Made by a program: the position numbers and the translations under genes
Notes under the pieces: model-generated
The model's database searches: none
What the model was told of the DNA's origin: nothing
What the model saw: only the letters and a program-made list of their open reading frames with translations
Shown here: piece by piece, positions 32,901 to 41,225 of the stretch
Layout: each line of letters starts with the position of its first letter
Position numbering within the stretch: the stretch's first letter is position 1
Assembly (NCBI RefSeq): GCF_022317005.1
Contig: NZ_CP081006.1
Location: 3,968,001 to 4,032,000, forward strand
DNA: 64,000 nucleotides
DNA from: Mycobacterium sp. IDR2000157661
GTDB lineage: Bacteria > Actinomycetota > Actinomycetes > Mycobacteriales > Mycobacteriaceae
Direction: 5' to 3'

Positions 32901-34378
32901 CGATGTGCGGCGGCGTGCGCGCCTGCGCGCCTGCCGAAGAACGACCCTTCGCCGAGCTGGGTTCCACTGGCGTACCCCTTGCCGTCCTGAGCGATGTTCG
33001 ACGCGCAGGCGCCGGCGGCGTAGAGCCCGGGCACGGCTGCGCCGTCCTCGCGCAGCACCTCGCCGTCGATCGAGACCGCCAGTCCGCCCATGGTGAACCC
33101 GCTGTACATCGCCCGGCCCAGTGACAGGTCGAACACCGCGTACGGTCCCTTGTCCTGCGCGGCAACATATTCGGGCTGCTTGTGGAAGTCCGGATCGTCT
33201 CCTCGCGCCGCGTAGTCGTTGTACCGCTTCAGCGTGGCCACCAGGTTGCCCTGCGGAATGCCAAGTGCCGCTTCGGCTTCCTCGATGGTCTCGAAGCCGT
33301 CCAGGAATTTGATCAACGGCATCTCGGGCATCTCCATGTGCGCCTCGTCGACGATCAGATACGCCGTCTGATCGGGTTGTTCGAGGACGAAGGCCGAGGT
33401 GCGCGAATGGTAGGAGTCTTCGGCGACGAAGCGTTTGCCGTCCTTGTTGACGATGATTCCGGTGAGCAGGATCTCCGGTGGATAGGCCGCGGCCGTGATG
33501 AACAACTGATCCATGTTCGTGGCGACCCCGCCCGCCGACATGCCCAGCCGGATGCCAAGGCCGTCGTCGTTGGGGTTGCCGAGGATGTAGGGCTCGACCT
33601 CGCCGTGGTGCTTGGTCTTCCGCTTGTGGCCCAATGCCGGTGTGTACTCGGCGACCATGTCGGCATTCATGGCGAATCCGCCCGCGGCGATGATGACCGA
33701 CTTGGCTCTGATCGCCCCGGTCTCGCCGAAGTGCTTCCACTGCACGCCCACGACGCGGCCGTCGTCGACGACCAGGTTCGTGGCGCCGGTCTCGTATCGG
33801 ATCTGCACCCCGAGGTCGGCGGCGCGCTTGACCAAGAGGTCGATCACCATCGCGGCGCCGCCCAGTTCTCCGGGCACCGGGACGGAGTGGCCGCGCGGGG
33901 CCGGCTTGGCCTGCTCGCAGAACGGCCACACCTTCTCGTTGCCGGTGTAGGACAGGCCCTCGGTGCCGGGCGGAACCACCACCTTGCCGGGATAGAAGCT
34001 GCGCTCGAACTGGAAGCCGAGCGCCTCCAGCCAATCGAAGTGCTCGACGCTGCCCTCGCAGTACGCCCGGATCTTGTCGTGCTCGGGCTCGCGCGACATC
34101 GCGACCAGGTACTTGTACATCTCGTCGGGGCTGTCGTCGTGGCCGGTGGCCGTCTGCACGGCGGTGCCGCCGCCGAGATAGAAGTGACCGCCGGCCATCG
34201 ATGTGGTGCCGCCCGCGTCGGCGGCCTTCTCTAGCACCAGCACCCGGGCGCCGGCCGCAGCGGCGCTGACCGCCGCGCATCCGCCGGCGATGCCGAATCC
34301 GAGCACCACCACGTCGGTTTCGTCGGACCAGGACGTCACTTCGGCCGCTGCCACGGTGTCGGGAATGTCGGTCTTCAC
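32897..34378 (-). CDS. KSTD/fumarate-reductase-type FAD flavoprotein (Rv1817 homologue)
   Basis: A 493-residue FAD-dependent oxidoreductase of the FAD_binding_2 family. The N-terminal dinucleotide motif is VVVLGFGIAGGCAAVSAAAA near residue 24. VLEKAADAGGTTSMAGG matches 3-ketosteroid dehydrogenases, and the C-terminal FAD-closing segment is VPGLYAAGACASNIAQDG. The substrate could be a ketosteroid or another 2-enoate; catalytic tyrosines cannot be assigned here. It starts at GTG 34378, overlapping the stop of the VOC gene (GTGA), so the two are coupled. Confidence 0.87.
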   Translation of the reverse strand: MKTDIPDTVAAAEVTSWSDETDVVVLGFGIAGGCAAVSAAAAGARVLVLEKAADAGGTTSMAGGHFYLGGGTAVQTATGHDDSPDEMYKYLVAMSREPEHDKIRAYCEGSVEHFDWLEALGFQFERSFYPGKVVVPPGTEGLSYTGNEKVWPFCEQAKPAPRGHSVPVPGELGGAAMVIDLLVKRAADLGVQIRYETGATNLVVDDGRVVGVQWKHFGETGAIRAKSVIIAAGGFAMNADMVAEYTPALGHKRKTKHHGEVEPYILGNPNDDGLGIRLGMSAGGVATNMDQLFITAAAYPPEILLTGIIVNKDGKRFVAEDSYHSRTSAFVLEQPDQTAYLIVDEAHMEMPEMPLIKFLDGFETIEEAEAALGIPQGNLVATLKRYNDYAARGDDPDFHKQPEYVAAQDKGPYAVFDLSLGRAMYSGFTMGGLAVSIDGEVLREDGAAVPGLYAAGACASNIAQDGKGYASGTQLGEGSFFGRRAGAHAAAHR

Positions 34379-34869
34379 GTCTGCTCCTGTTTCACGTACT
34401 CGAAGAATGCCTTGATCTCATCGGGGATGTAAGCGATCTCGACATAGGGCACCCCGGCCGCCGGCGCCGCGACATAGGCGAACCGCATACCGCCGGGCAT
34501 CTGCCCCTGTGCGACGACCGACATCCCTGCGTTTTCGACGTCGACCAACGCCGCGTCGAACGCCTCTACGTCCGACTTCTCCACGCAGATGTGGTGCAGG
34601 CCGGGCCCGCAGGCTTCGAGGAACTCGCTGTAGAGGCTGGCTCCCGACATCGGCGCGATGAGCTCGAGTTGCGTCTCCCCGGCATAGCTCAACGAGATGG
34701 TCGCGACGAAGTCCGCCGGTTCGCCGCGAAACGTGCAGGCGTCCGGCGCGAAGTGCACGTCGGGCATACGCACCCATCTCTTCGCGCCCAACAGCGCGCT
34801 GAGCACCTTCTCGGTCGCATCGAGGTCCCGCGTCACCCACGCAATTTGGACAGGTGTCTGGGCATGCAT
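34375..34869 (-). CDS. VOC-superfamily (glyoxalase-like) protein
   Basis: A 164-residue protein of the vicinal-oxygen-chelate fold with two betaalphabetabetabeta units: TPVQIAWVTRDLDATEKVLS at the start and GPGLHHICVEKSDVEAFDAA in the second half. Possible metal ligands include His in HHICVE and Glu in YVEIAYIPD and ELIAPMSG. It resembles methylmalonyl-CoA epimerase and ring-cleavage-type proteins. Coupling to the KSTD-like flavoprotein gene suggests a shared catabolic step, perhaps for steroid-type substrates. Confidence 0.78.
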   Translation of the reverse strand: MHAQTPVQIAWVTRDLDATEKVLSALLGAKRWVRMPDVHFAPDACTFRGEPADFVATISLSYAGETQLELIAPMSGASLYSEFLEACGPGLHHICVEKSDVEAFDAALVDVENAGMSVVAQGQMPGGMRFAYVAAPAAGVPYVEIAYIPDEIKAFFEYVKQEQT

Positions 34870-34918
34870 CGCGTCGAGGATATCGTCGGCCCGCCGCCTT
34901 GGCTAGAACGTGTTCTAG

Positions 34919-35557
34919 TTATTCCTCGCCGTAGTACGCCGCCAGGCACCGATCGGCCGACCCGCGCGCCGATTCCGAGTCCTCACCCGAAGCGACGTGG
35001 GCGGTGTACCACGCCTCGCCCGAGAGTTTCAGGAAACGGCGGCCCTCTTCGGTGGTGGTCCATTCCTGCCCCTCCGCGGGGTCGACGCCCTGTCCGGAGG
35101 CCAGGTTCAGCGCCAGGCCGAGCAGCATGGAGTCCCACCCGATGCCGGTGGCGCCGGGGCCGAACCGGCGCCAGGTCTCGTCGTCCACCTGCGCGATGTG
35201 CTCGATGACCAGCCGCGCCCGCTCAGCGTCTTCGGCGATGACGCTGACGTCGATCCAGCTGACGCTGCCGCCCGATTCCCAGGTCGCGGTGAAATTCTTC
35301 GGCGGATCGCAGGTCAGCACCGTCCCGTTGGCGTGACCCTGCAGTTGGTAGGAACCGCCGACCTCGAGGTCGCCGGACACGGGCAGGAACCACCGCGCGA
35401 TGCGGTCGGCCGTGGTGACCGCTTCCCACAGATCGTCCTGGTCGGTGTCGTAGGCCTGGCTGATGGTGACGACGTGCGCCTCCCCCGACTCGATCGCCCG
35501 CGTTCCGACGGTGCGCCGCACCGCGTTGATCTGATGGTCGACATCGATGTCTTTCAT
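34919..35557 (-). CDS. AHSA1/SRPBCC-domain protein of an ArsR operon
   Basis: A 212-residue protein of the Activator-of-Hsp90-ATPase-like START fold: TISQAYDTDQDDLWEAVTTA, RIARWFLPVSGDLEVGG and TATWESGGSVSWIDV. The ArsR gene upstream ends in an ATGA overlap with its start (MKDIDVDHQ at 35557), so the two are translated together. ArsR-AHSA1 pairs are frequent in actinobacteria; the AHSA1 member probably binds a hydrophobic ligand, but no ligand is known. The tail beyond residue 150 is longer than the bare domain. Confidence 0.87.
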   Translation of the reverse strand: MKDIDVDHQINAVRRTVGTRAIESGEAHVVTISQAYDTDQDDLWEAVTTADRIARWFLPVSGDLEVGGSYQLQGHANGTVLTCDPPKNFTATWESGGSVSWIDVSVIAEDAERARLVIEHIAQVDDETWRRFGPGATGIGWDSMLLGLALNLASGQGVDPAEGQEWTTTEEGRRFLKLSGEAWYTAHVASGEDSESARGSADRCLAAYYGEE

Positions 35558-35892
35558 GGTGCCTTCCTTCGTCGTTCCCGTTTTCCGCGGGCGATCTCGG
35601 TGCCCAGCGCGTTCAGATGCGGGGTCCAGAAGCGACGGAACCGGTCGAGCCACTGGTCGACGTCGCGTAGCGCAGCCCCGTTGACGGCGTAGAGTCGCCG
35701 CTGGCCCTCCGGTCGTACGGTGGTGAAGCCGTTGTCGCGCAACACTTTCAGATGTTGTGATACCGCCGGCTGCGTGACTGCGAACTCGGTCTGGATGGCT
35801 TCGCCGATCGCGCCCGCCGACAACTCGCCCTCGACGAGCAGTTCGAGGATGCGGCGGCGCACCGGGTCGCCCAGGACGTCGAACGCGTGCAC
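35554..35892 (-). CDS. ArsR-family winged-helix repressor
   Basis: A 112-residue ArsR/SmtB-like regulator: MHAFDVLGDPVRRRILELL, helix-turn-helix FAVTQPAVSQHLKVLRDNG, and the wing VRPEGQRRLYAVN. It has no cysteine pair in the recognition helix, so it is not an obvious metal sensor. The GTG at 35892 sits 6-7 nt after a TATCTT -10, which makes the message leaderless. A perfect palindrome in the spacer is its likely operator, so it represses itself and the AHSA1 gene. Confidence 0.92.
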   Translation of the reverse strand: MHAFDVLGDPVRRRILELLVEGELSAGAIGEAIQTEFAVTQPAVSQHLKVLRDNGFTTVRPEGQRRLYAVNGAALRDVDQWLDRFRRFWTPHLNALGTEIARGKRERRRKAP

Positions 35893-35898
35893 GGACTA

Positions 35899-35927
35899 AA
35901 GATAAAGGCGTAACTTATATAAGTCAA
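35899..35927 (-). promoter_or_regulatory. Promoter and ArsR operator (leaderless)
   Basis: On the minus strand TTGACT (35922-35927) and TATCTT (35899-35904) are separated by 17 bp, an ideal sigma-A promoter. The spacer carries a perfect 12-bp palindrome, ACTTATATAAGT (35913-35924). The expected start site coincides with the GTG of arsR. A repressor on this palindrome would block polymerase directly. Confidence 0.8.
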
Positions 35928-35989
35928 GGCTTCAATAAGTGAGCCACCGGGGTTGAGTCTCCGGCGCGACGTCTCGAACTCGACGGGCG

Positions 35990-36685
35990 CTAGGGGACGC
36001 TGATCGGAGGGGCCACGGAGGACGCCGCGGAGATGACGTCCTCTCGGGCCTGCTGGCTGGCCGCCTGCCAGGACACCGCCGCGGGGAACCGGCCCCAGGT
36101 GCTGTTGAACATGCCGATGATCGCGGCCCGCCCGTCGGGTGTGAACACGTACACCGGGCCTCCGGAGTCACCCTTCTGGCTGACCACGCCGTTGGCCATG
36201 GTGAACCAGCCGTTGTTGACGGCTTCCACGGTGCCGCAGCTCTCGCCGGTGACGACTCCGAAGTGACAGACCGGCTGACCCGGCGTCGGCGCCACGGTCG
36301 GGTCGGACACCAGCACCCTGCCGCCCGGCAGGACGTTGTTGATCATGACGTCGGGGGCCAGGGTGATCGCCATCCAGTCGGCGATCTGGTGGTTGGTGTC
36401 GATCGTCGCACCGTTGGGTGTGTTGTCGCGGAAGACGGTCTGCATCCCGACGAGGTTGCCGGCCTTGTCGTGCACGGGACCGCTGCCGCGGCAGTGACCG
36501 GCCGTGAAAGCGACCCGCGCCCCCGGATCGACATAGCCCAGGGTGCAGACGTTGGTGTCCTGGCGGATCTCCATGCCGGGAAACACCGGCACGCCCGGGG
36601 CGGGCTGCGCAGGCGCGGCGAGGAGCGTGAGGGCGCCGATCGGGGCGATCGCTGCTGCCAGTGGGCGTAACCATCGACGGCGCAC
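35990..36685 (-). CDS. Secreted trypsin-like serine protease (Rv1815 homologue)
   Basis: A 231-residue secreted protein from GTG 36685 with GGAGG upstream. The signal peptide (VRRRWLRPLAAAIAPIGALT, cleavage near PAQPAPG) is followed by a chymotrypsin-fold domain. The catalytic histidine is in AFTAGHCRG, the aspartate probably in IADWMAITLAP, and the serine in QKGDSGGPVY. Paired cysteines (TNVCTLGY and AGHCRG; QPVCHFG and GESCGTV) fit the fold. It resembles Rv1815. The target is unknown. Confidence 0.88.
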   Translation of the reverse strand: MRRRWLRPLAAAIAPIGALTLLAAPAQPAPGVPVFPGMEIRQDTNVCTLGYVDPGARVAFTAGHCRGSGPVHDKAGNLVGMQTVFRDNTPNGATIDTNHQIADWMAITLAPDVMINNVLPGGRVLVSDPTVAPTPGQPVCHFGVVTGESCGTVEAVNNGWFTMANGVVSQKGDSGGPVYVFTPDGRAAIIGMFNSTWGRFPAAVSWQAASQQAREDVISAASSVAPPISVP

Positions 36686-36934
36686 TGTCGCCTCCGTTCT
36701 ACGGGTCAGGGTTGACACGGTACCGGCGTGTCGCGGAGCCCAATACCGGAGCGACAGAATTACAATCCGCCCGACTCGGAGAACCACTCGACGATGGTGC
36801 CGTCACTAGCCCATCGGTCAAGGTCTCGGGAGCGTTACGAAACGGGTACGGCTAGGAGTCGAAGCCCAATCCCAGAGCGTTCGACGAGGTCGGGGTCGTC
36901 GCCGGCATCGAACAATGTCTTCACGTGGCGGACC
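36686..36934. other. 249-bp intergenic region with two diverged 21-bp direct repeats
   Basis: No convincing ORF or RNA gene is seen here. Two 21-bp segments (36734-36754 and 36860-36880) share about 17 identical positions, reading cggagcccaataccggagcg and its variant. The region is flanked by the starting side of the protease gene and the ending side of the antiporter gene, so it holds the protease promoter. The repeats may be remnants of a lost element. Confidence 0.3.
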
Positions 36935-38110
36935 CTACGTGGCCGGCGGCGCGGACGTCGACGATCTGCGCCGGGGTCGGCGTCGGCCGCCGGTGAAGCG
37001 GGTCAGCACCGGCCCGACGATCGCCATGACGAAGACGTACGGCATGGCGACGGCGCTGACCTGCGGGATCGACAGACCGACCAGTCCGATGATGACGAGC
37101 GAGAACTCCCCGCGCGCAATCAGCGCGGTTCCGGCGCGCAGTTGGCCCGGACGCCCTACCCCGTCCCGGCGGGCGGCGAACACGCCGGTCGCCACCTTGG
37201 TCGCGCCGCTGACCACCGCCAGCGCCAAGGCGGCGGGCAACATCGGTACCAGGTCGGCCGGGTCGACCGCATAGCCGATGGCCAGGAAGAAGACCGCGGC
37301 GAACAGGTCGCGCAGCGGGCTGAGCACCGCGCGGGCGCGATCGGCGGCGTCGCCGGTCAGCGTCAGGCCGACTAGGAAGGCGCCGACCGCGGCCGAGGCG
37401 TGCACGAACTCGGCAAGGGCCGCCACGATCAACGTCAGCCCCAGGATGCGGAGCAACAGCTGCTCGTTGTCCGGATGGGCCACGAGCCGGCCGACGTGGT
37501 GGCCCCACCGGTACGACGCCAGGAAGGCGACGACCAGGGCCGCCACGGCGATCGCCATCCCCAGCAGGGCCTGTACGAGCGTGCCGCCGGCGGCGAGGAC
37601 CGCCAGCAGCGGCAGATAAGCGGCCATCGCGAAGTCCTCCAGCACGAGGATCGACAGCACGGCCGGCGTCTCGCGGTTGCCGAGGCGGCGCAGGTCGGCG
37701 AGCAGCCGGGCGATGACTCCGGACGACGAGATCCAGGTGACACCGGCCAGCGCGAGGATTCCGACTCCGTTGAGACCCAGCAGCACTCCGGCCAGCGCGC
37801 CGGGCGACGCGTTGAGCACGAAGTCCACCCAGGCGGACGGCATGTGTCGGCGCAGGCTGCTGGCGAACTCGGTGATCGAGAACTCCAACCCCAAGGTCAG
37901 CAGCAGGAGCACGACGCCGATCGAGGCGCCGGTGCGCATGAACTCCCCCGCCGCGGGGATCGGTGCGAATCCCCCGTTTCCCAGCGCGAGGCCGACCAGC
38001 AAATACAACGGAATCGGCGAGAGTGCGAACCGGCGCGCCACGGTGCCCAGCACGGTGAGCACAGTGAGGATGACGCCGAGCTCGAGAAGCAGCGCCGTCG
38101 AGATCGGCAC
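36935..38110 (-). CDS. CPA2-family K+/H+ (or Na+/H+) antiporter
   Basis: A 391-residue membrane protein with about 11-13 helices, typical of KefB/KhtU antiporters. Helix motifs are VLLLLTLGLEFSITEFASSL and ILVLEDFAMAAYLPLLAV (the ED pair and a following aspartate-containing helix), and C-terminal GTALIARGEFSLVIIGL. It lacks a C-terminal RCK domain of its own. A TrkA-C-type regulatory subunit gene lies 4 nt upstream on the same strand, like KhtT-KhtU of Bacillus. It probably exports K+ or Na+ in response to pH or nucleotide signals. Confidence 0.9.
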   Translation of the reverse strand: MPISTALLLELGVILTVLTVLGTVARRFALSPIPLYLLVGLALGNGGFAPIPAAGEFMRTGASIGVVLLLLTLGLEFSITEFASSLRRHMPSAWVDFVLNASPGALAGVLLGLNGVGILALAGVTWISSSGVIARLLADLRRLGNRETPAVLSILVLEDFAMAAYLPLLAVLAAGGTLVQALLGMAIAVAALVVAFLASYRWGHHVGRLVAHPDNEQLLLRILGLTLIVAALAEFVHASAAVGAFLVGLTLTGDAADRARAVLSPLRDLFAAVFFLAIGYAVDPADLVPMLPAALALAVVSGATKVATGVFAARRDGVGRPGQLRAGTALIARGEFSLVIIGLVGLSIPQVSAVAMPYVFVMAIVGPVLTRFTGGRRRPRRRSSTSAPPAT

Positions 38111-38114
38111 CGCC

Positions 38115-38597
38115 TCAACCCCGGGTCACGAGGTCTTCGACACCCGCCAGGCCCTGCTCGGTCCCGATCACCACCAGCACATCACCGGCCCGGAGCAGAT
38201 CGGTCGGGCCGGGCGAGGCCAGCACCGTCTCGTCGCGCACGATCGCCACGATCGAGGCACCGGTGCGGGTCCGGGCACGGGTGTCGCCGAGCGGGCGGTC
38301 GACGAACGGGCTGTCCGGCGGCAGGGCCACCTGACCGGCGTTCAGGCCCGGCACCTCGCGGGTGAGGTCGGCGAACCGCTCGGCGATGCGCGGTGCGCCC
38401 AGGATCTGCGCCAGCGCCTCGGCCTCCTCCTGTGACAGCCGGAAGACGTCCTGCGCCTGGTCGGGATCGTCTCGCGGATACACCACGAACTCGAAGTCGC
38501 CGGTGCGTCTGGCGACCACGCCGATGCGGTCGCCGTCGCGGTTCTCGAACTCGTAGCGCAACCCGACGCCGGGCAGCAGTACCTCTTTGACGTCCAT
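38115..38597 (-). CDS. KhtT-like TrkA-C regulatory subunit of the antiporter
   Basis: A 160-residue soluble protein. The N-terminal part reads MDVKEVLLPGVGLRYEFENR. The C-terminal TrkA-C/RCK-C domain is visible around residues 85-160, with GARTRTGASIVAIVR-like and LRAGDVLVVIGTEQGLAG. In Bacillus KhtT, this domain gates the partner antiporter and senses pH and cyclic di-AMP. The antiporter gene begins 4 nt after its stop, a strong sign of a functional pair. Confidence 0.85.
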   Translation of the reverse strand: MDVKEVLLPGVGLRYEFENRDGDRIGVVARRTGDFEFVVYPRDDPDQAQDVFRLSQEEAEALAQILGAPRIAERFADLTREVPGLNAGQVALPPDSPFVDRPLGDTRARTRTGASIVAIVRDETVLASPGPTDLLRAGDVLVVIGTEQGLAGVEDLVTRG

Positions 38598-38626
38598 GCC
38601 TACATCTTGCGGCGTCGGCTGCGGTG

Positions 38627-39556
38627 TCAGACGGGCACTTGGGCCGATTGCCCGGCCGCGGTTCGCTGCGGCGCCGGCTGCCAGCCCGGCGGGCCGAAGA
38701 GATAGCCCAGCTTGTCCCGCCATCGCGGCGCCCGGCGCACGTCGCGCGCCATCGCGACGTACTCGTGCGTCTGCAGCGTCCGGATGTTGTAGGTGTCCAC
38801 CTGCTTGGTCAGCCCGTAGTGCGGCCGGACCGTCTCGGCGGCGAAGCTGCCGAACAGCCGGTCCCACACGATGAGGATGCCGCCGTAGTTCTTGTCGAGG
38901 TACTGCTGGTCCATACCGTGATGCACCCGGTGGTGCGACGGCGTGTTGAAAACGAATTCGATTGGCCCCCAGAGTTTTCCGATCCGCTCGGTATGAATCC
39001 AGAACTGGTAGACGAGGTTGATCGAGAAGCTGGCGAACACGATCCACGGCGGCACGCCGAACAGCGGCAGCAGCGCGCGCAGGAACACATCGCCGCTGAT
39101 GTTCCACTTCTGCCGCAGCGCGGTGGCGAAGTTGAAGTACTGGCTCGAGTGGTGCGCCTGGTGGGTGGCCCAGACGAGCCGGACCCGGTGGGCCATTCGG
39201 TGGTACAGATAGTAGAGCAAATCGACGCCGACGATCGCGATGACCCAGGTGTACCAGGCACCGGCGGGTAGTTGCCACGGCGCGACGTAGACATACAGCG
39301 CGGCATAGCCCAGCAGTGCGACGAAGTTGAGCAGGCCGCTGGTGCCGATGGACACCACGCCCATCCAGATGCTGGCCCAGGCATCGGCGCGCAGGTAGCC
39401 CCCGGCAGGTGCGCGCTCGGCTGCTTCGTCGTGCGCGAGCTTGCGGGCGGCGGCCCATTCGATGACGAGCAGCAGCAGGAAGAAGGGCACCGCGAAGACG
39501 ACGGGATCGTGCATCAGGGGTGGCAGCACGTGGGAGAAGACACCGTTCAGGTCCAC
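38627..39556 (-). CDS. erg3: Membrane-bound sterol desaturase/fatty acid hydroxylase (erg3/Rv1814-like)
   Basis: A 309-residue diiron membrane oxygenase of the fatty-acid-hydroxylase family. The three histidine boxes are YHRMAHRVRLVWATHQAHHS (HxxxH and HxxHH) and SHHRVHHGMDQQYLDKNYGG. Several hydrophobic helices lie at about 20-110 and 150-200. Rv1814 is annotated as C-5 sterol desaturase, but mycobacteria make no sterols, so the substrate is uncertain. I took GTG 39556, with GGAGG 7 nt upstream; GTG 39574 is the alternative. Confidence 0.86.
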   Translation of the reverse strand: MDLNGVFSHVLPPLMHDPVVFAVPFFLLLLVIEWAAARKLAHDEAAERAPAGGYLRADAWASIWMGVVSIGTSGLLNFVALLGYAALYVYVAPWQLPAGAWYTWVIAIVGVDLLYYLYHRMAHRVRLVWATHQAHHSSQYFNFATALRQKWNISGDVFLRALLPLFGVPPWIVFASFSINLVYQFWIHTERIGKLWGPIEFVFNTPSHHRVHHGMDQQYLDKNYGGILIVWDRLFGSFAAETVRPHYGLTKQVDTYNIRTLQTHEYVAMARDVRRAPRWRDKLGYLFGPPGWQPAPQRTAAGQSAQVPV

Positions 39557-39595
39557 CTCAACACCTCCAGCCACTTCCGGTGCAGAGCATACGAC

Positions 39596-41149
39596 TCAAC
39601 GGAAGCTGAGTACCTGATCGCCCCACGCCAGGCGCAGGTCGCGGTCGAGGTCGTCGACGATGCGGTCCTGCGCGTCGATGACCAGCGTGGCGCGGTCGCC
39701 GGCGCGGTACGGCCGCCATCGGGGGTCACCCGCGCCGGCGTCGGGAACACCGTCGACGGCGAAGTTCAGCCAGCGCCTGCGCATCCGCTCCGAGAGCGTG
39801 CGGCCCGCCTTCAGACCGCCCAGCCGGAAGGTGGGGTCCTTCGGGCCGGCGACCAGATTGCCCCAGACGTAGGGCAGTTCGGTCGCGTGGGCGGCGCCGA
39901 GGCGAAGCAGGCGCAGCATCGGGGTGGCGAAGTCGAACCGGTAGAGGTAGGTCGGCGCCACCTCCTGGTGACCCTCGGCGAACCACACCGAGGGCATCCG
40001 GAACCCGATGTCTCGCGCGACCCCCATGCCGATCCGCTTGCCACGGCCACGGTAGGCGGCCCGGATCTGCTCCTCACCGGGCAGCTGCAGCTCGGGCTGT
40101 TCGGCCGCGATCTCGGCGAACATCGCCCTGATCGCGCCCGGCGTGATGGGCATCAGCGGCGACTTCATCCAGCGGAACAGCGCCGCCTCGTGTTCGTTGG
40201 TGCCGATGATCAGCGGAACGGGATGCGTCCGGCCGTCGCGGGCCAGCTTCACCGGATTGCCGGGCACGATGTCCCCGTCGATGATGGGGGCGAACGCCAG
40301 CGTGCCGGGTGTGCGCACGGGGATGTCGTCGAACACCTTCTTGGATGCGGCCAGCAGCGCATGCATGGGCACCGACGGCAGCCGGCCCGCTTCCTCGCGC
40401 CGCATGCCCAACTCCTCGAGGAACAGGCTGGTGACCCGCTGCGCGCGGTCGCGGTCGTACATCGACGTCGCGGGTGAGCTCTGCGCGATCGCGGCGCCGA
40501 ACAGTCCGTCCGCGGCCGGGCTGCACAGCAGCGTGGTGATGACGCCCGCGCCCGCCGACTCGCCGAACAGTGTCACCCGGTCGGGGTCTCCCCCGAAGCC
40601 GGCGATGTTGTCGCGCACCCACTGCAGGGCGAAGAGGACGTCGCGCAGGCCGGGGTTGGTGGCGAACTGGTCGCCGTGCGAGGACAGGTCGAGGAAGCCC
40701 AGTGCGCCCAGCCGGTAGTTGACGGTGACGATCAGAGCATCCCCACCGGATGCCAGCGCGCGGCCGTGGTACAGCGGCTGGGCCGAGGAGCCGAGCAGGT
40801 AGGCGCCACCGTGCACCCACACCAGGACGGGTTTGCCCGCGCCGGGCTCGGTGTCCGACGACGCCCACACGTTCAGGCTCAGGCAGTCTTCCCCCTGCGG
40901 AGCGCCGAGGTCGAGCGGGATTCGCGGATCGGTCGGCTGCGGGCACGCCGGACCCACCCTGGTCGCGTCGCGGGGCTCGTGCCATCGCGGCGCGGGCTGC
41001 GGCGCCCGCCACCGGAGGTCTCCGGCGGGTGCGGCGGCGTAGCGGACGCCCTTCCACACTTTGACGATCCCGTCGTCCACGCCGCGGACCGGGCCGTACG
41101 CGGTGTCGACGACGAGGCGGTCGGTGCCGCGGCGTGCGTCGGCGGTCAT
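39596..41149 (-). CDS. Type-B carboxylesterase (LipT-like)
   Basis: A 517-residue alpha/beta hydrolase of the carboxylesterase-B family. The oxyanion region is VLVWVHGGAYLLGSS, the nucleophile TLFGESAGAGVI, the acid residue probably IGTNEHEAALF, and the histidine HATELPYVWGN. There is no signal peptide, so it is cytosolic. M. tuberculosis LipT (Rv2045c) is the closest relative I can name. Broad esters would be substrates. It stands alone, divergent from the DUF2236 gene with a 76-bp spacer. Confidence 0.88.
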   Translation of the reverse strand: MTADARRGTDRLVVDTAYGPVRGVDDGIVKVWKGVRYAAAPAGDLRWRAPQPAPRWHEPRDATRVGPACPQPTDPRIPLDLGAPQGEDCLSLNVWASSDTEPGAGKPVLVWVHGGAYLLGSSAQPLYHGRALASGGDALIVTVNYRLGALGFLDLSSHGDQFATNPGLRDVLFALQWVRDNIAGFGGDPDRVTLFGESAGAGVITTLLCSPAADGLFGAAIAQSSPATSMYDRDRAQRVTSLFLEELGMRREEAGRLPSVPMHALLAASKKVFDDIPVRTPGTLAFAPIIDGDIVPGNPVKLARDGRTHPVPLIIGTNEHEAALFRWMKSPLMPITPGAIRAMFAEIAAEQPELQLPGEEQIRAAYRGRGKRIGMGVARDIGFRMPSVWFAEGHQEVAPTYLYRFDFATPMLRLLRLGAAHATELPYVWGNLVAGPKDPTFRLGGLKAGRTLSERMRRRWLNFAVDGVPDAGAGDPRWRPYRAGDRATLVIDAQDRIVDDLDRDLRLAWGDQVLSFR

Positions 41150-41225
41150 CGGAACTCCCTGACTCGGTGAAGGAACTGCCCAATCAGGTTACGCGCGGGC
41201 ACGTAAGGATGGTATATCTGGTGAG

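Noticed and set aside
36686..36934. Possible tRNA or tRNA remnant near the 21-bp repeats
   Set aside because: I could not fold a cloverleaf or find acceptor/T-arm complementarity; only weak direct repeats remain.
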